From Theodoxus fluviatilis (Eukaryota > Mollusca > Gastropoda > Cycloneritida > Neritidae), in the NCBI GenBank assembly GCA_034096865.1, contig JAWQFJ010001141.1:73261-137260 (forward strand): 64,000 nt of DNA. Reading direction: 5' to 3'. The position numbers and the translations under genes were made by a program. Of the stretch, positions 24,609 through 31,001 are shown piece after piece; position 1 is the stretch's first letter; every line of letters starts with the position of its first letter. The notes below the pieces were generated by a model. It searched no databases, was not told the DNA's origin, and saw only the letters and a list, made by a program, of their open reading frames with translations.

Positions 24609-26571
24609 TGATAATGATGCACGAAAAATGGAAAAGAAACAAGATTACACAATTACACAGCGGATGAGGGAAAGGAAAAGGGGTTGTGGAAATAATTAGG
24701 GGTATGTGGGGTTAAAAACCAAAGGAAAGGGGAAAATAGGAACAGATGGGAAAAGTGGGGCATGGAAGGCAGGCCACTAATAACTAAGGGACCATTTAAG
24801 AAAAATCCAGTGAGATCATAACTGCATTCTTGTATTGTTTGTGTGGACCAATCAGAGAGTAGCTGTATACAAGGTGTCACCACCTCATTTGCCAACAGGA
24901 AGCTTCCAAGGTATCCTTTTTTCTTTAAATAATTTCAGTGTAAAGGCATCAAGTGAAGGGATGCACAGGTGATGCATTCATTGGTTGAAAAATTCACATT
25001 AAGTGGTCACCAATGCCCTGCTTTCCCCTGTAATGGAGGGAAAGAAAAGCGAAGTGTGACAGGCTGATAATCATAAAAATATATTTAGAATTCCAAAATA
25101 ATCCCCTTCCACCATGATATAACATCTTTAATGAGAAATCATGTGAGGTAGCAAAGAAATGTCATCATCCCCATTAACTGTCACAGTAGCTTACTCAGCC
25201 TTCCTGTCCATGAATCAAAAGACACTACAATTAATTAAGATATAATGACCTATCGGCCTTTGTAGGCTATGAAAGGCCGTTGATCACCAGTATCATCAAA
25301 GCTGGTATGAGCAAGAGCAATTCAAGTCTCCACTTCCCTGTTTATTCCCACAATTACACCCACAAATCTGGCATACAATACAATACAGAGATGCTGTGGG
25401 TCTGTTCATTTGAGTATTCATTGTCAACAACTCAATCAATCCAAATTTCAAAATATTTCGCCCTATATTAGAAATAGATCAACAAAAATACTAAAGTCTC
25501 AAATGGCTATTTTCGTTCAGCTCTTTACATTGTGACTATTTAGATTGCACATACGACTGAAATTGAGTTTTGGTGACAAAAATGTTTTACATGGTAGCCA
25601 CCTGGCAACCTAAAAAAAATGTTATTGTCCTGCAAGAATTTCGCAATACAACTTCAACGAGGATCTATTGGAGTTACTCCCATCTTCTTCCACTTTAGCA
25701 CCGAACTTACAGAAGGTAGAAAGTTGAGAATGATGGTGAATATTATGTACCCCATCAACAAGGCATCATGCATCAATAGCATCATGGGTCCCTGTCTACC
25801 AAATATTGAGAGATAGCTGGTAAAAAATTGATGTGGCTAGTCAATTTACTAGCCATTTGTCAAGTGTAAGTGTGTGTGTGTGTGTGTGTGGGGGGGGGGG
25901 GGGGGCGGGGGGGTGGGGGGGGGGGGGGCGGGGGGGGGGAGGGGGGGTGTCCTCTGAACCAAAACAATAACGGTAAATGAGAAGTCGCTGTCAAACACAG
26001 GGCGAGTACAAATGAAATGCACATTTTCGACTTAAAAGTCTTCATCAGACATAAAACAAAACAAAAAACAACTGAACTGAACTGTACTGGGTAAATTGTC
26101 AACTCGAAAATTTGCATTTGTACTAGCCCTGTGACAGTGTTTCAAAGGCTGCAGTTTGTCAAAACATCCATGGTCAAAGCGACTGCTCATTTACCGCCGT
26201 TGTTTTTGATCGGTTTTACGCGTCGACTGCAGTCCACCAGTTAGTATGAAGAAAGTCTTCATAAAGGGCTGTTTTGTATCAATCCACAGTGTTCATGTCC
26301 ACCGACATGATGATGAACTGACGAGGCACAAAATCAAAACAACCAATGAACCATCAATCGAATCGGTCCGATGAACAACCTCAACGAAATAAAGAAAACA
26401 AAAAAAACGACAAAGAATGAAGGATCCAAACCTTTCAAAACATCTGTCGACATTGTCAGCCATCAGTAGTAGCATGCACAGTTGTTCCAGCGCGATTAGC
26501 TGCATTTCCCGTTCATCTCCTTGGCCCATCTGCAGCCATTCCAATAATGTCTCAGGATCGACATCGGCCAT
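1..26571 (-). CDS. HECTD1: HECTD1 E3 ubiquitin ligase, N-terminal 13 coding exons (partial gene)
   Basis: This is the N-terminal part of a HECT-domain E3 ubiquitin ligase; the HECT domain itself lies beyond the left edge. Thirteen exons read in order from 26571 down to 1, all with GT-AG borders and compatible phases, giving about 761 codons. Residues 1-378 form the conserved armadillo/HEAT-like N-terminal region, residues about 379-478 are ankyrin repeats (for example [20 protein letters not shown]), and residues about 670-736 contain the conserved GKPYHWKDW and [17 protein letters not shown] stretches that precede the MIB/HERC2 and SUN-like regions in the family. The start [20 protein letters not shown] matches the known HECTD1 N terminus. 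Introns range from about 0.5 to 9.7 kb and carry most of the transposons on this side. Identification comes from recalled family sequence, not a search. Confidence 0.95.
338..800. repeat. Diverged ~20-bp tandem repeat in HECTD1 intron 12
   Basis: Degenerate repeats of TCTGCATATCTGTCAGTGTG and shorter variants fill most of the intron between exons 12 and 13. Open frames here are a by-product of the repeat. Confidence 0.7.
840..1068 (-). CDS. HECTD1: HECTD1 exon 12
   Basis: Codes residues 661-736: [20 protein letters not shown], then [20 protein letters not shown] and [17 protein letters not shown]. This stretch is nearly identical to vertebrate HECTD1. The acceptor is TTCTCCAG|GAGG and the donor is TCAG|GTTGGT. 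Confidence 0.95.
1069..1838. other. HECTD1 intron 11
   Basis: Unique AT-rich intron sequence between exons 12 and 11. I see no gene or repeat in it. Confidence 0.8.
1839..2015 (-). CDS. HECTD1: HECTD1 exon 11
   Basis: Codes 59 residues (602-660), [20 protein letters not shown] through SLAGPS and a run of glutamates to AKTKDDK. Phase 0 at both ends. The acceptor is TTGTTGCAG|GAGG and the donor is AAG|GTAGTG. Confidence 0.93.
2016..3425. other. HECTD1 intron 10
   Basis: Unique intron sequence between exons 11 and 10. I see nothing further in it. Confidence 0.8.
3426..3567 (-). CDS. HECTD1: HECTD1 exon 10
   Basis: Codes residues 554-601 ([20 protein letters not shown] through LATVLDTE), helical repeat region. 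The acceptor is TTGCAG|CAAGG and the donor is GAG|GTCAGT. Confidence 0.93.
3568..4413. other. HECTD1 intron 9 with short CA tracts
   Basis: Mostly unique intron sequence. Two short CA-rich tracts lie at about 4210-4250 and 4330-4371, close to exon 9. Confidence 0.75.
4414..4639 (-). CDS. HECTD1: HECTD1 exon 9
   Basis: Codes residues 479-553. It begins [10 protein letters not shown], passes through an acidic, lysine-rich low-complexity linker ([20 protein letters not shown]) and ends in the conserved [16 protein letters not shown]. The acceptor is CAACACAG|GGG and the donor is GTCCG|GTAGGC. Confidence 0.93.
5535..5658 (-). CDS. HECTD1: HECTD1 exon 8 (ankyrin)
   Basis: Codes residues 438-478, the third ankyrin repeat ([20 protein letters not shown]) and the following helix ending ITILQSPG. 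Compared with the vertebrate sequence as I recall it (RERGHSEV), this reads [11 protein letters not shown], two residues longer. The acceptor is TTTGCAG|ACT and the donor is CCAG|GTGAGC. Confidence 0.95.
5948..7489 (+). mobile_element. TGACCTTGACC element copy 1 (Helentron/HINE-like), interrupted by a TTAA MITE
   Basis: Member of a ~860-bp non-coding family with six copies here. The 5' end has the hairpin GGGCAAAGCCC followed by GACTCACATGC. The 3' end has GCATGTGAGTC, so the two ends carry an 11-bp subterminal inverted repeat. The 3' end also forms its own hairpin (GACTCAC, 13-nt loop, GTGAGTC). Between them are many TGACCT/AGGTCA half-sites and a CGGACGGACGCC-rich tract. Subterminal inverted repeats plus a terminal stem-loop and no clear target duplication resemble non-autonomous Helentrons (HINEs); that assignment is inference. 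This copy holds a nested insertion at 6713-7382. Confidence 0.75.
6713..7382. mobile_element. TTAA-target MITE nested in copy 1
   Basis: A 670-bp insertion with inverted ends GGGGAGGTGC...GCACCTCCCC (about 16 bp with one mismatch), flanked on both sides by TTAA (6709-6712 and 7383-7386). Sister copies of the host element read straight through this point (AACGTTTAAGTTTTTTACGC), so they give the empty site. TTAA duplication is typical of piggyBac and Kolobok superfamilies. No transposase is visible. A 3-base N gap lies at 6969-6971. Confidence 0.85.
7626..7724 (-). CDS. HECTD1: HECTD1 exon 7 (ankyrin)
   Basis: Codes exactly 33 residues (405-437), [20 protein letters not shown] then [13 protein letters not shown]: one complete ankyrin repeat encoded by a symmetrical phase-0 exon. 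The acceptor is GGGCAG|GTGGAG and the donor is AAG|GTGAGA. Confidence 0.95.
8196..8279. repeat. Two-unit ~40-bp tandem repeat
   Basis: CTGCAGGGTTGCTCACCCAA is repeated twice with AAGGGCTNGTAAAA spacers, immediately before copy 2 of the TGACCTTGACC element. A related phrase (CAGGCTAGTAAA) recurs near 9517, just beyond that copy, so the element probably inserted into an older repeat. Confidence 0.5.
8280..9131 (+). mobile_element. TGACCTTGACC element copy 2 (Helentron/HINE-like)
   Basis: Full-length copy with the GGGCAAAGCCC hairpin, the GACTCACATGC/GCATGTGAGTC subterminal inverted repeat and the same internal order as the other copies. It lies in HECTD1 intron 6 and has several private substitutions, so it is not a recent duplicate of its neighbours. 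Confidence 0.8.
9679..9755 (-). CDS. HECTD1: HECTD1 exon 6 (ankyrin)
   Basis: Codes residues 379-404, [20 protein letters not shown] then FGTKEM, the first ankyrin repeat. The acceptor is CCTCTAG|GGTTT and the donor is ATG|GTGAGT. The exon is 77 bases, phase 1 in and phase 0 out. Confidence 0.95.
10091..10146. repeat. (GT)n microsatellite
   Basis: About 28 GT units in HECTD1 intron 5. Confidence 0.95.
10217..11042 (+). mobile_element. TGACCTTGACC element copy 3 (Helentron/HINE-like)
   Basis: Full-length copy with the same ends and orientation as the others, in HECTD1 intron 5. It has small internal deletions around 10380 (one AAGGTCA cluster is missing). Confidence 0.8.
11670..11881 (-). 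CDS. HECTD1: HECTD1 exon 5
   Basis: Codes residues 308-378 ([20 protein letters not shown] through [14 protein letters not shown]). The acceptor is CTTCTTAG|GTGC and the donor is AATG|GTAAGC. It is strongly conserved against vertebrate HECTD1 just upstream of the ankyrin repeats. Confidence 0.95.
12394..12713 (-). CDS. HECTD1: HECTD1 exon 4
   Basis: Codes residues 202-307, starting [20 protein letters not shown], through an Ala/Thr/Pro-rich linker ([20 protein letters not shown]) to [20 protein letters not shown] and LHGEER. The acceptor is CCTGCAG|GTATCC and the donor is CG|GTGAGG. The 9.7-kb intron before it is mostly transposon and minisatellite. Confidence 0.95.
14304..16847. repeat. 1.27-kb direct tandem duplication
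   Basis: Bases 14304-15575 and 15576-16847 are nearly identical: only a handful of substitutions and one single-base indel. The duplicated unit begins at the left inverted repeat of the nested element, so that terminus is present twice. The identical 63-codon open frames at 15224 and 16496 are a consequence, not a gene family. Confidence 0.95.
17107..18531 (-). CDS. Two-exon small gene of the nested element, 130 aa
   Basis: Exon 1 runs from ATG at 18531 to 18325 (69 codons, [20 protein letters not shown] onward), with donor AAGAAG|GTAAAT. Exon 2 runs from 17292 (acceptor TGTTACAG|GTGACT) to the stop at 17107 (61 codons, [20 protein letters not shown] then [20 protein letters not shown]). Both borders are canonical and phase 0. 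The C-terminal part, with a WKWP core and a final RAFVFIF, resembles small tudor-like domains I associate with invertebrate transposon proteins; this is recalled resemblance only. Exon 1 overlaps one copy of the element's dispersed motif. Function unknown. Confidence 0.5.
19150..19902 (-). pseudogene. hAT-type transposase, N-terminal part (truncated)
   Basis: From ATG at 19902 the frame reads [20 protein letters not shown], then a BED-like zinc finger ([16 protein letters not shown], then [10 protein letters not shown]), a Lys/Arg-rich linker, and the start of the catalytic region ([20 protein letters not shown] then DIHVRF). Similarity is lost at about 19225, where the nested element's outer inverted repeat begins; the frame then runs into unrelated sequence and stops at 19150. 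The catalytic remainder and the C-terminal dimerisation domain are not found in the element, so it is non-autonomous. Confidence 0.75.
20620..22016. repeat. 24-bp minisatellite, about 58 units
   Basis: Tandem copies of a 24-bp unit containing CCATTCCCATACTGCCCC followed by TAGCTG or TTGCTG. A few 23-bp units (one C lost) shift the frame. The long Met-Ala-Ala-Arg-Gly-Ser or Ile-Pro-Leu-Ala frames on both strands come from the repeat. It lies in HECTD1 intron 3. Confidence 0.97.
22434..22661 (-). CDS. HECTD1: HECTD1 exon 3
   Basis: Codes residues 126-201 ([18 protein letters not shown] through LLQHDDQY), exactly 76 codons, phase 0 at both ends. The acceptor is CTACCCAG|GTC and the donor is TAT|GTAAGC. 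It is part of the armadillo-like helical region. Confidence 0.95.
23129..23582 (+). mobile_element. LINE 3' end fragment with (ATT)n tail
   Basis: The translated phrase [20 protein letters not shown] then HLFLKLF is the C-terminal signature of many non-LTR retrotransposon ORF2 proteins. It is followed by a 3' UTR ending GGCGCTATATAAAT and an ATT repeat at about 23561-23580, a common LINE 3' tail in invertebrates. It is 5' truncated and inactive, in HECTD1 intron 2. Confidence 0.75.
23647..23677. repeat. 31-base C tract (G tract on the HECTD1 strand) abutting a splice donor
   Basis: An uninterrupted run of 31 C. On the coding strand of HECTD1 it is a G run starting at intron position +3 (AAG|GTGGGG...). 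Confidence 0.95.
23680..23914 (-). CDS. HECTD1: HECTD1 exon 2
   Basis: Codes residues 47-125 ([16 protein letters not shown] through LSEQCIK), part of the armadillo-like N-terminal region. The acceptor is CCTTTAG|CTGCC and the exon ends in phase 0 at ATCAAG. The donor GT is followed directly by a 31-base G run on the coding strand, which is unusual (see findings). Confidence 0.95.
24035..24206. repeat. Two (GT)n microsatellites
   Basis: GT runs at about 24035-24101 and 24132-24206, separated by a short unique segment (TTAGTTAGAGGAGG...). A short CA run lies at about 23966-23985. Confidence 0.95.
24310..24480 (-). repeat. Dispersed repeat fragment (reverse orientation)
   Basis: Its complement contains GTGGTTAC followed by CCAACCCTATTTTT and a T run, like the repeats near 44.8 kb and 51.8 kb. 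A related piece also occurs near 56.75 kb. Class unknown. Confidence 0.4.
24484..24608. repeat. Poly-G followed by (GA)n
   Basis: About 27 G then a GA microsatellite with one interruption. Confidence 0.95.
25866..25947. repeat. (GT)n followed by an interrupted G tract
   Basis: A short GT run leads into a G-rich tract with single C, T or A interruptions, in HECTD1 intron 1. It has G-quadruplex potential on the plus strand. Confidence 0.9.
26432..26571 (-). CDS. HECTD1: HECTD1 exon 1 (coding part)
   Basis: Codes residues 1-46, from the ATG at 26571 (context ACAAAAATGGCC) to DNVDRCFE plus two bases of the next codon. The donor is AG|GTTTGG. Splicing to exon 2 restores an AGC serine codon, giving CFESCPPRTF, close to vertebrate CFETCPPRTF. 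The 5' UTR extends upstream of 26571 and is not resolved. Confidence 0.95.
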
Positions 26572-27524
26572 TTTTGTAGCTTTCTCTGACAGATCAGAGC
26601 AGCAGCTGTTCAGGTGGTCAATACATTCCTTTAGAGAAGAAATAACGGCGAGAGATCATTCAGTTCCTATACGTCAAAGTCCTAGTGGCGAAATATAGGC
26701 AACACGAAGTAGAACGAGCGCCCAAAACAAGAGATGAGAAAGAGGTATTTCCTCTAGCCTAGCCCTAGGCCCTTTCTTTTCGTTGTCTCGAAGTCAGCCC
26801 CTTTGTTGCCATCGGCGGCAACGGCTACGCCGTACTCGGCGAAACCGCCAAGTTCATAAGACCCTATCACTTATTAATCCGAAAATTATCTTGAGCTAGG
26901 CAGAGGGAGAACAAATCTGCGTAAAAACAAAGAACGAGAGTTTCCTACTAAGTCCGATCCAAGATATTTCCAGCCTCGTTTTGAACCATGAATCAAGGAC
27001 GAAGTGACAGGAAACGGAAGCAAATGTCATAATCTAAATCCTGATAGTCGCAAAGCGCTGGCCTATGGCATGTGCGATCACATATTTATAATTATTAAGC
27101 TTAGCATGGCATGTAGCGAAATTGTGTTGTGAGTAGCAAAGACATTCTCTACACCTGTGTACTTTAGTGCATGCCTCACAAATTTTGCACATGATTATGG
27201 ACACCATGTAGTAGGAGGCGTCTGTTGAGTGTTGTAAAGGTAATGTGAAATGCCTGCGGAAGGTTCGGGAACTTTCCCTGTCCTTGCACAAATTAAACTG
27301 GACCGTGACAAAAGGCTTGTTCAGGAGGCGTAGCGCTGCATGTGATTCACTCCTGACCAGCAATTTTGGGGCGTGATTCACTCAGCGCTGTGCATCACCG
27401 ATCCGAGGTGATTCAGACGATTTTTAAAATGGCGTCTTCGATCCCGCACTCATTCTGTAAACCAGAGCATGGATCCTATATATACTTTTCCCGGTAGGCG
27501 AAATCTCTAGTTTACTAGAATGTC
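26572..27524. promoter_or_regulatory. HECTD1 5' UTR and presumed promoter region
   Basis: Sequence upstream of the HECTD1 ATG. It is locally GC-rich (about 26795-26850, GGCGGCAACGGCTACGCCG). No clear TATA box is seen. The transcription start and any 5' UTR intron cannot be fixed from sequence alone. Confidence 0.4.
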
Positions 27525-27968
27525 CCGCACTGGCCGTCGATGCGTAAAATAACCCTCAGAAACATCATTTTGGGACTGGAACGGGCTTTATTTGCCTCAA
27601 GCGGTCCGTATGCGCGAGTAATGGCAAGTAAGGATGACACAGTAGTGGACTTTATTCATGCAGAATACATTTAAACGTGCATAAACGATGTCTGTGGCAA
27701 AGAAAACACTTTATTAGCGTCTAGCAACACAACATGGGGGCGCAGAAGATTTACCTCCCCTTTAACAAGTGAAGCCCAGCTGCACTAAATCTGTAGGTGT
27801 TCAGGAGAGGCAAAAGAGCTCAATTGCAACATGAGGCGCTCATGCAGCGCACGACGATGACGTCATAATGAAGAAAGTGACGTAGGACAGCGACGAAGAC
27901 AGTTAGAAAAGGGGCATCAAGAAAAGAAGCCAAGAACGATAATTTAACGGAAAAGCACTCAACATGGC

Positions 27969-27970
<2 letters not shown>

Positions 27971-28042
<72 letters not shown>
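27971..28042. repeat. (GA)n microsatellite
   Basis: About 36 GA units inside the long inverted-repeat structure. Confidence 0.97.
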
Positions 28043-28199
28043 CTAAACATACACTACAGCCTATAAGCACTTCAAAGGTTACGGTGGCGGAGGCGATAAA
28101 ATTTCTGTTTATGGTTGTAATTAAAAAAATAAAAACACACCAGATAACAGATAACCTCCAACATTTAATTTTGTGTATCGGGCCTCTACGTTGAAACGT

Positions 28200-29400
28200 G
28201 TGATCCGCATCAAGCATTCGTTGGCATCGAAGTGGTGTGTCCGATAGATCCTTCGTATTCACCAGGGGTACAAGGGGTTTGTGGTCTGTTTGTATTACAA
28301 AGGAAGGAATTCTCACCAATTAAGTAGCGGGTCAAATCTCTCTCACATGACCACAGAGCAGCCGAGCATTTCTTTTTAAATTGTGCATAGTTAGTGTTAT
28401 GAATGTTTTTGCGGTTGCGTAGATCTGTCTAGTTAGTGCTAAAGTGCATGCCTCTCCTAGCCCTAATTAAGCTTGTGAGGAGTATTCAGTTGCCCCTGCT
28501 GCTGTCTCTTATATTCCAACCCCCTTTCCTGTCTGTCAGGCCTCCCTCCGACCCCCTTCGATCCCCATCCTTCCTGTGGGCTGTGGTGTGATTGTTGTGG
28601 TGGCTGCCTTGTCGGTCGCTGCCCTGTGGGTCGCTCTTGTCTTGGTGTGACCCTCGGCTGGTGAGCCGCTGTCTGCACCCGCCCACACCTCTCTCGGCCC
28701 TCCCCCCTGTTTCTCTCCATAGCTACCCCCCCACCCCACCCCCACCCCCTCTCCTCTTTCACAGGGAGGGAGGACTTCCGTCCTTTGTCTGAAAGCCTTT
28801 CGGAAGTGAATCCTTTCGGTTATGGTCCCGCTTTGTCCCTATTCTGGTTCGCCCCTATAAACAGAGGCGGCAGTGCTTGTTTAGGGAGACCCCATTCCAT
28901 CTGGGTGCGAGAGAGACCCGATTACATCTGGGTGAGAGAGAGACCCCATTAAACCAGGTTGAGAGACAGACCATTTTACCACCAGGGTCCAGAAGTTTAC
29001 TTACTAAGAACTTGTATCAACGGCCAATAAAGAGTGGAAAGAGCTCGACTTGGCCCCTGCGTCTTACTTGGCTCCAACCTTACCACCGACCACCACATGT
29101 CATTGAAGCTGTTGTCTTGCTTGGGAAAGCCTGAGCGTCCCACAAGGGACGGGATCCACCAGTGAGAGGATTGCGGATGGAACTACACCACTCTCCTCCT
29201 CGATCGGCAACTCGATCCCCCAGTCCCCTTTCCGCAACATTACGTTCTGCTGATGACGGGCCACGTGTTCTGGAGCAGTACGCCGCAGGTTTGATAGTGC
29301 CATTGGCTTGCTCTTGCAACAAGACGCCCCCACTGCCAAAGCTGCTTGCGTTGGCACCGACGATGGTGGGTTTGCTGTCTATTCAATCCAGAACTTAACC
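28200..29400 (-). pseudogene. Ty3/Gypsy-type retrotransposon pol remnant (RNase H), split by an insertion
   Basis: Reading the minus strand, 29400-29240 encodes KPTIVGANASSFGSGGVLLQ then EQANGTIKPAAYCSRT, the start of a Gypsy RNase H. The domain resumes at 28394-28200 with NYAQ, LWSCE, RYLIG and QTDHKPLVPLVNTKDLSDTP. The pieces are in different frames with substitutions, so this is a dead fragment. The gap between them (28395-29239) is a separate insertion. Confidence 0.7.
28395..29239 (+). mobile_element. Probable solo LTR inserted in the Gypsy RNase H remnant
   Basis: An 845-bp segment that splits a conserved RNase H motif (SERN / NYAQ). It starts TGTTATG and ends GCAACA, so it has TG...CA ends. 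A TATAAAC lies at about 28856 and an AATAAA at about 29022, in LTR order on the plus strand. Flanks TTAG and TTAC could be a decayed target duplication. No internal retroelement region is present. Confidence 0.5.
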
Positions 29401-30383
29401 GTTTTCGGATTTCATTAGCGCTTACAACTTCGGTCTGCCGAAGGGACAAAAAGGAGGAATTACGTCTCTATCACGTAGGGGTACCACTTCGTCCCGTTCG
29501 CTGTCGAAACGACTGGAGTGGTCGGTCCGGCAGCAACGGAACTTATTCAAAAGATCGACCAGCGGATAGCACTGTCGACCGATGACCCACGCCAGACACA
29601 ATTCCTGTTTTAAAGAATCTCGCTGGCAATCGCGAGGGGCAACGCGTTTGCGATCACGGCGTCGGCCAAGCGTGAGACTGCCCGTGACTCAAAGCCGAGG
29701 GGTTTCCCCTGTCTCTGACCCTGCCGGTTGTGTGTCCCATGGGTTTGCCATCAGTGATGAGGTCATGCTCCTCCCTCACAGAGAAAGTGACTTTTTGTGA
29801 CATTGACAACAGCGATTGTTTGGTTTCCGTGCATATCGTTCCAGCCAATGCAGCCGTGCGTTCAAGACGACCTACCGGTAGCCGAGCAACCAATGTGCAC
29901 TCTTGAACGACTCGTTATGACCCAACGGTAGCCAAGATGGCTTCCGCGATGCCTTCTCATCGTCGCGGATTGCGCTTCTCAACCAAATGAGTAAACCAGC
30001 AGCTGCAGACTGCTCGTTCCTTGTGGAAGCTGATGAAATACGTTAAGCTGTAGCTGTGCATGAATGCTCGGCATCGATCGAATAGAAATTTATGTCAAAA
30101 CGACAGTGCTAACTTGGTGTAAGCAAGAATAGTTCGATGCTCACTTCAAGGGAGGTTACACAACGAACGAAGGGCTAATGTAAGAAATAAGAGTTGCTTC
30201 CCTTGAAATTGTTTTGCCATCTGTCGTGGAAATGTTTGCTCACATCTTGCCCGGTAATTATTTCAGAGCAGTTATTCTTTTAAAAAAGAAAAGTACAATA
30301 TCAGCCTAACTTCTTGTAACGTCTCGCATAGGCTGGGTAATAATCACAGGTTGAAATGCGTGCCACAGCGCATATTTATGATG

Positions 30384-30636
30384 ACGACTTTCTTCCTTTC
30401 CCCGAAGGCAGCCATTTTGGTTATACAGGCGCAACAGCGTTCCGGCGCGGTACGTACCGGAGGCGTGTTCAGAAGGCGACGAGTACTCAGTGGGCTTGTT
30501 CAGGAGTACACGACTTTCTTCCTTTCCCCGAAGGCAGCCATTTTGGCTATACAGGCGCAACGGCTCTCCGGCGCGGTACGTACCGGAGGCGTGTTCAGAA
30601 GGCGACGAGTACTCAGTAGGCTTGTTCAGGAGTACT
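30384..30636. repeat. 126-bp tandem duplication
   Basis: Two nearly identical 126-bp units, each starting ACGACTTTCTTCCTTTCCCC, just inside the right arm of the long inverted-repeat structure. Differences are few (for example GGTTATACAG versus GGCTATACAG). Confidence 0.95.
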
Positions 30637-31001
30637 CAGCGCTGCATGAGCGCTTCATGTTGGCAATTGAGCGCTTCATGCCACTCCTGAACGCCCCAGA
30701 TTTTGTGCAGCGCTTCACTTGTTAAAGGGGAGGTAAATCTTCTGCGCCCCATGTTGTGTTGATAGACGCGAAGAAAGTGTTTTCTTCGCCACAGACATCG
30801 TTTATGCACGTTTAAATGTATTCTGCATGAATAAAGTCCACTACGGTGTCATCCTTACTTGCCATTACTCGCGCATACAGGGCGCTTGGGGCAAATAAAG
30901 CCCGTTCCAGTCCCAAAATGATGTTTCTGAGGGGTATTTAACGCATCGACGGCCAGTGCGGAGGCGTGTTCAGAAGGCTACCGGTTGTATGGCCTTTTTA
31001 A

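Larger units (their letters stand above)
27525..30961. mobile_element. 3.4-kb structure with ~325-bp terminal inverted arms
   Basis: The left arm (27525 to about 27850) is the reverse complement of the right arm (about 30637 to 30961) with scattered substitutions. Shared phrases include CCGCACTGGCCGTCGATGCG, CATAAACGATGTCTGTGG and CCTCCCCTTTAACAAGTGAA. The interior holds a GA microsatellite, Ty3/Gypsy remnants, a probable solo LTR and a 126-bp tandem duplication. It may be a long-TIR (foldback-like) transposon or two older copies in inverted orientation. No target duplication was identified. Confidence 0.65.

Noticed and set aside
29582..29893. Possible gag or additional gene near the Gypsy remnant
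   Set aside because: Short frames on both strands with no recognisable zinc knuckle, protease or RT motif; left as part of the degenerate insertion.
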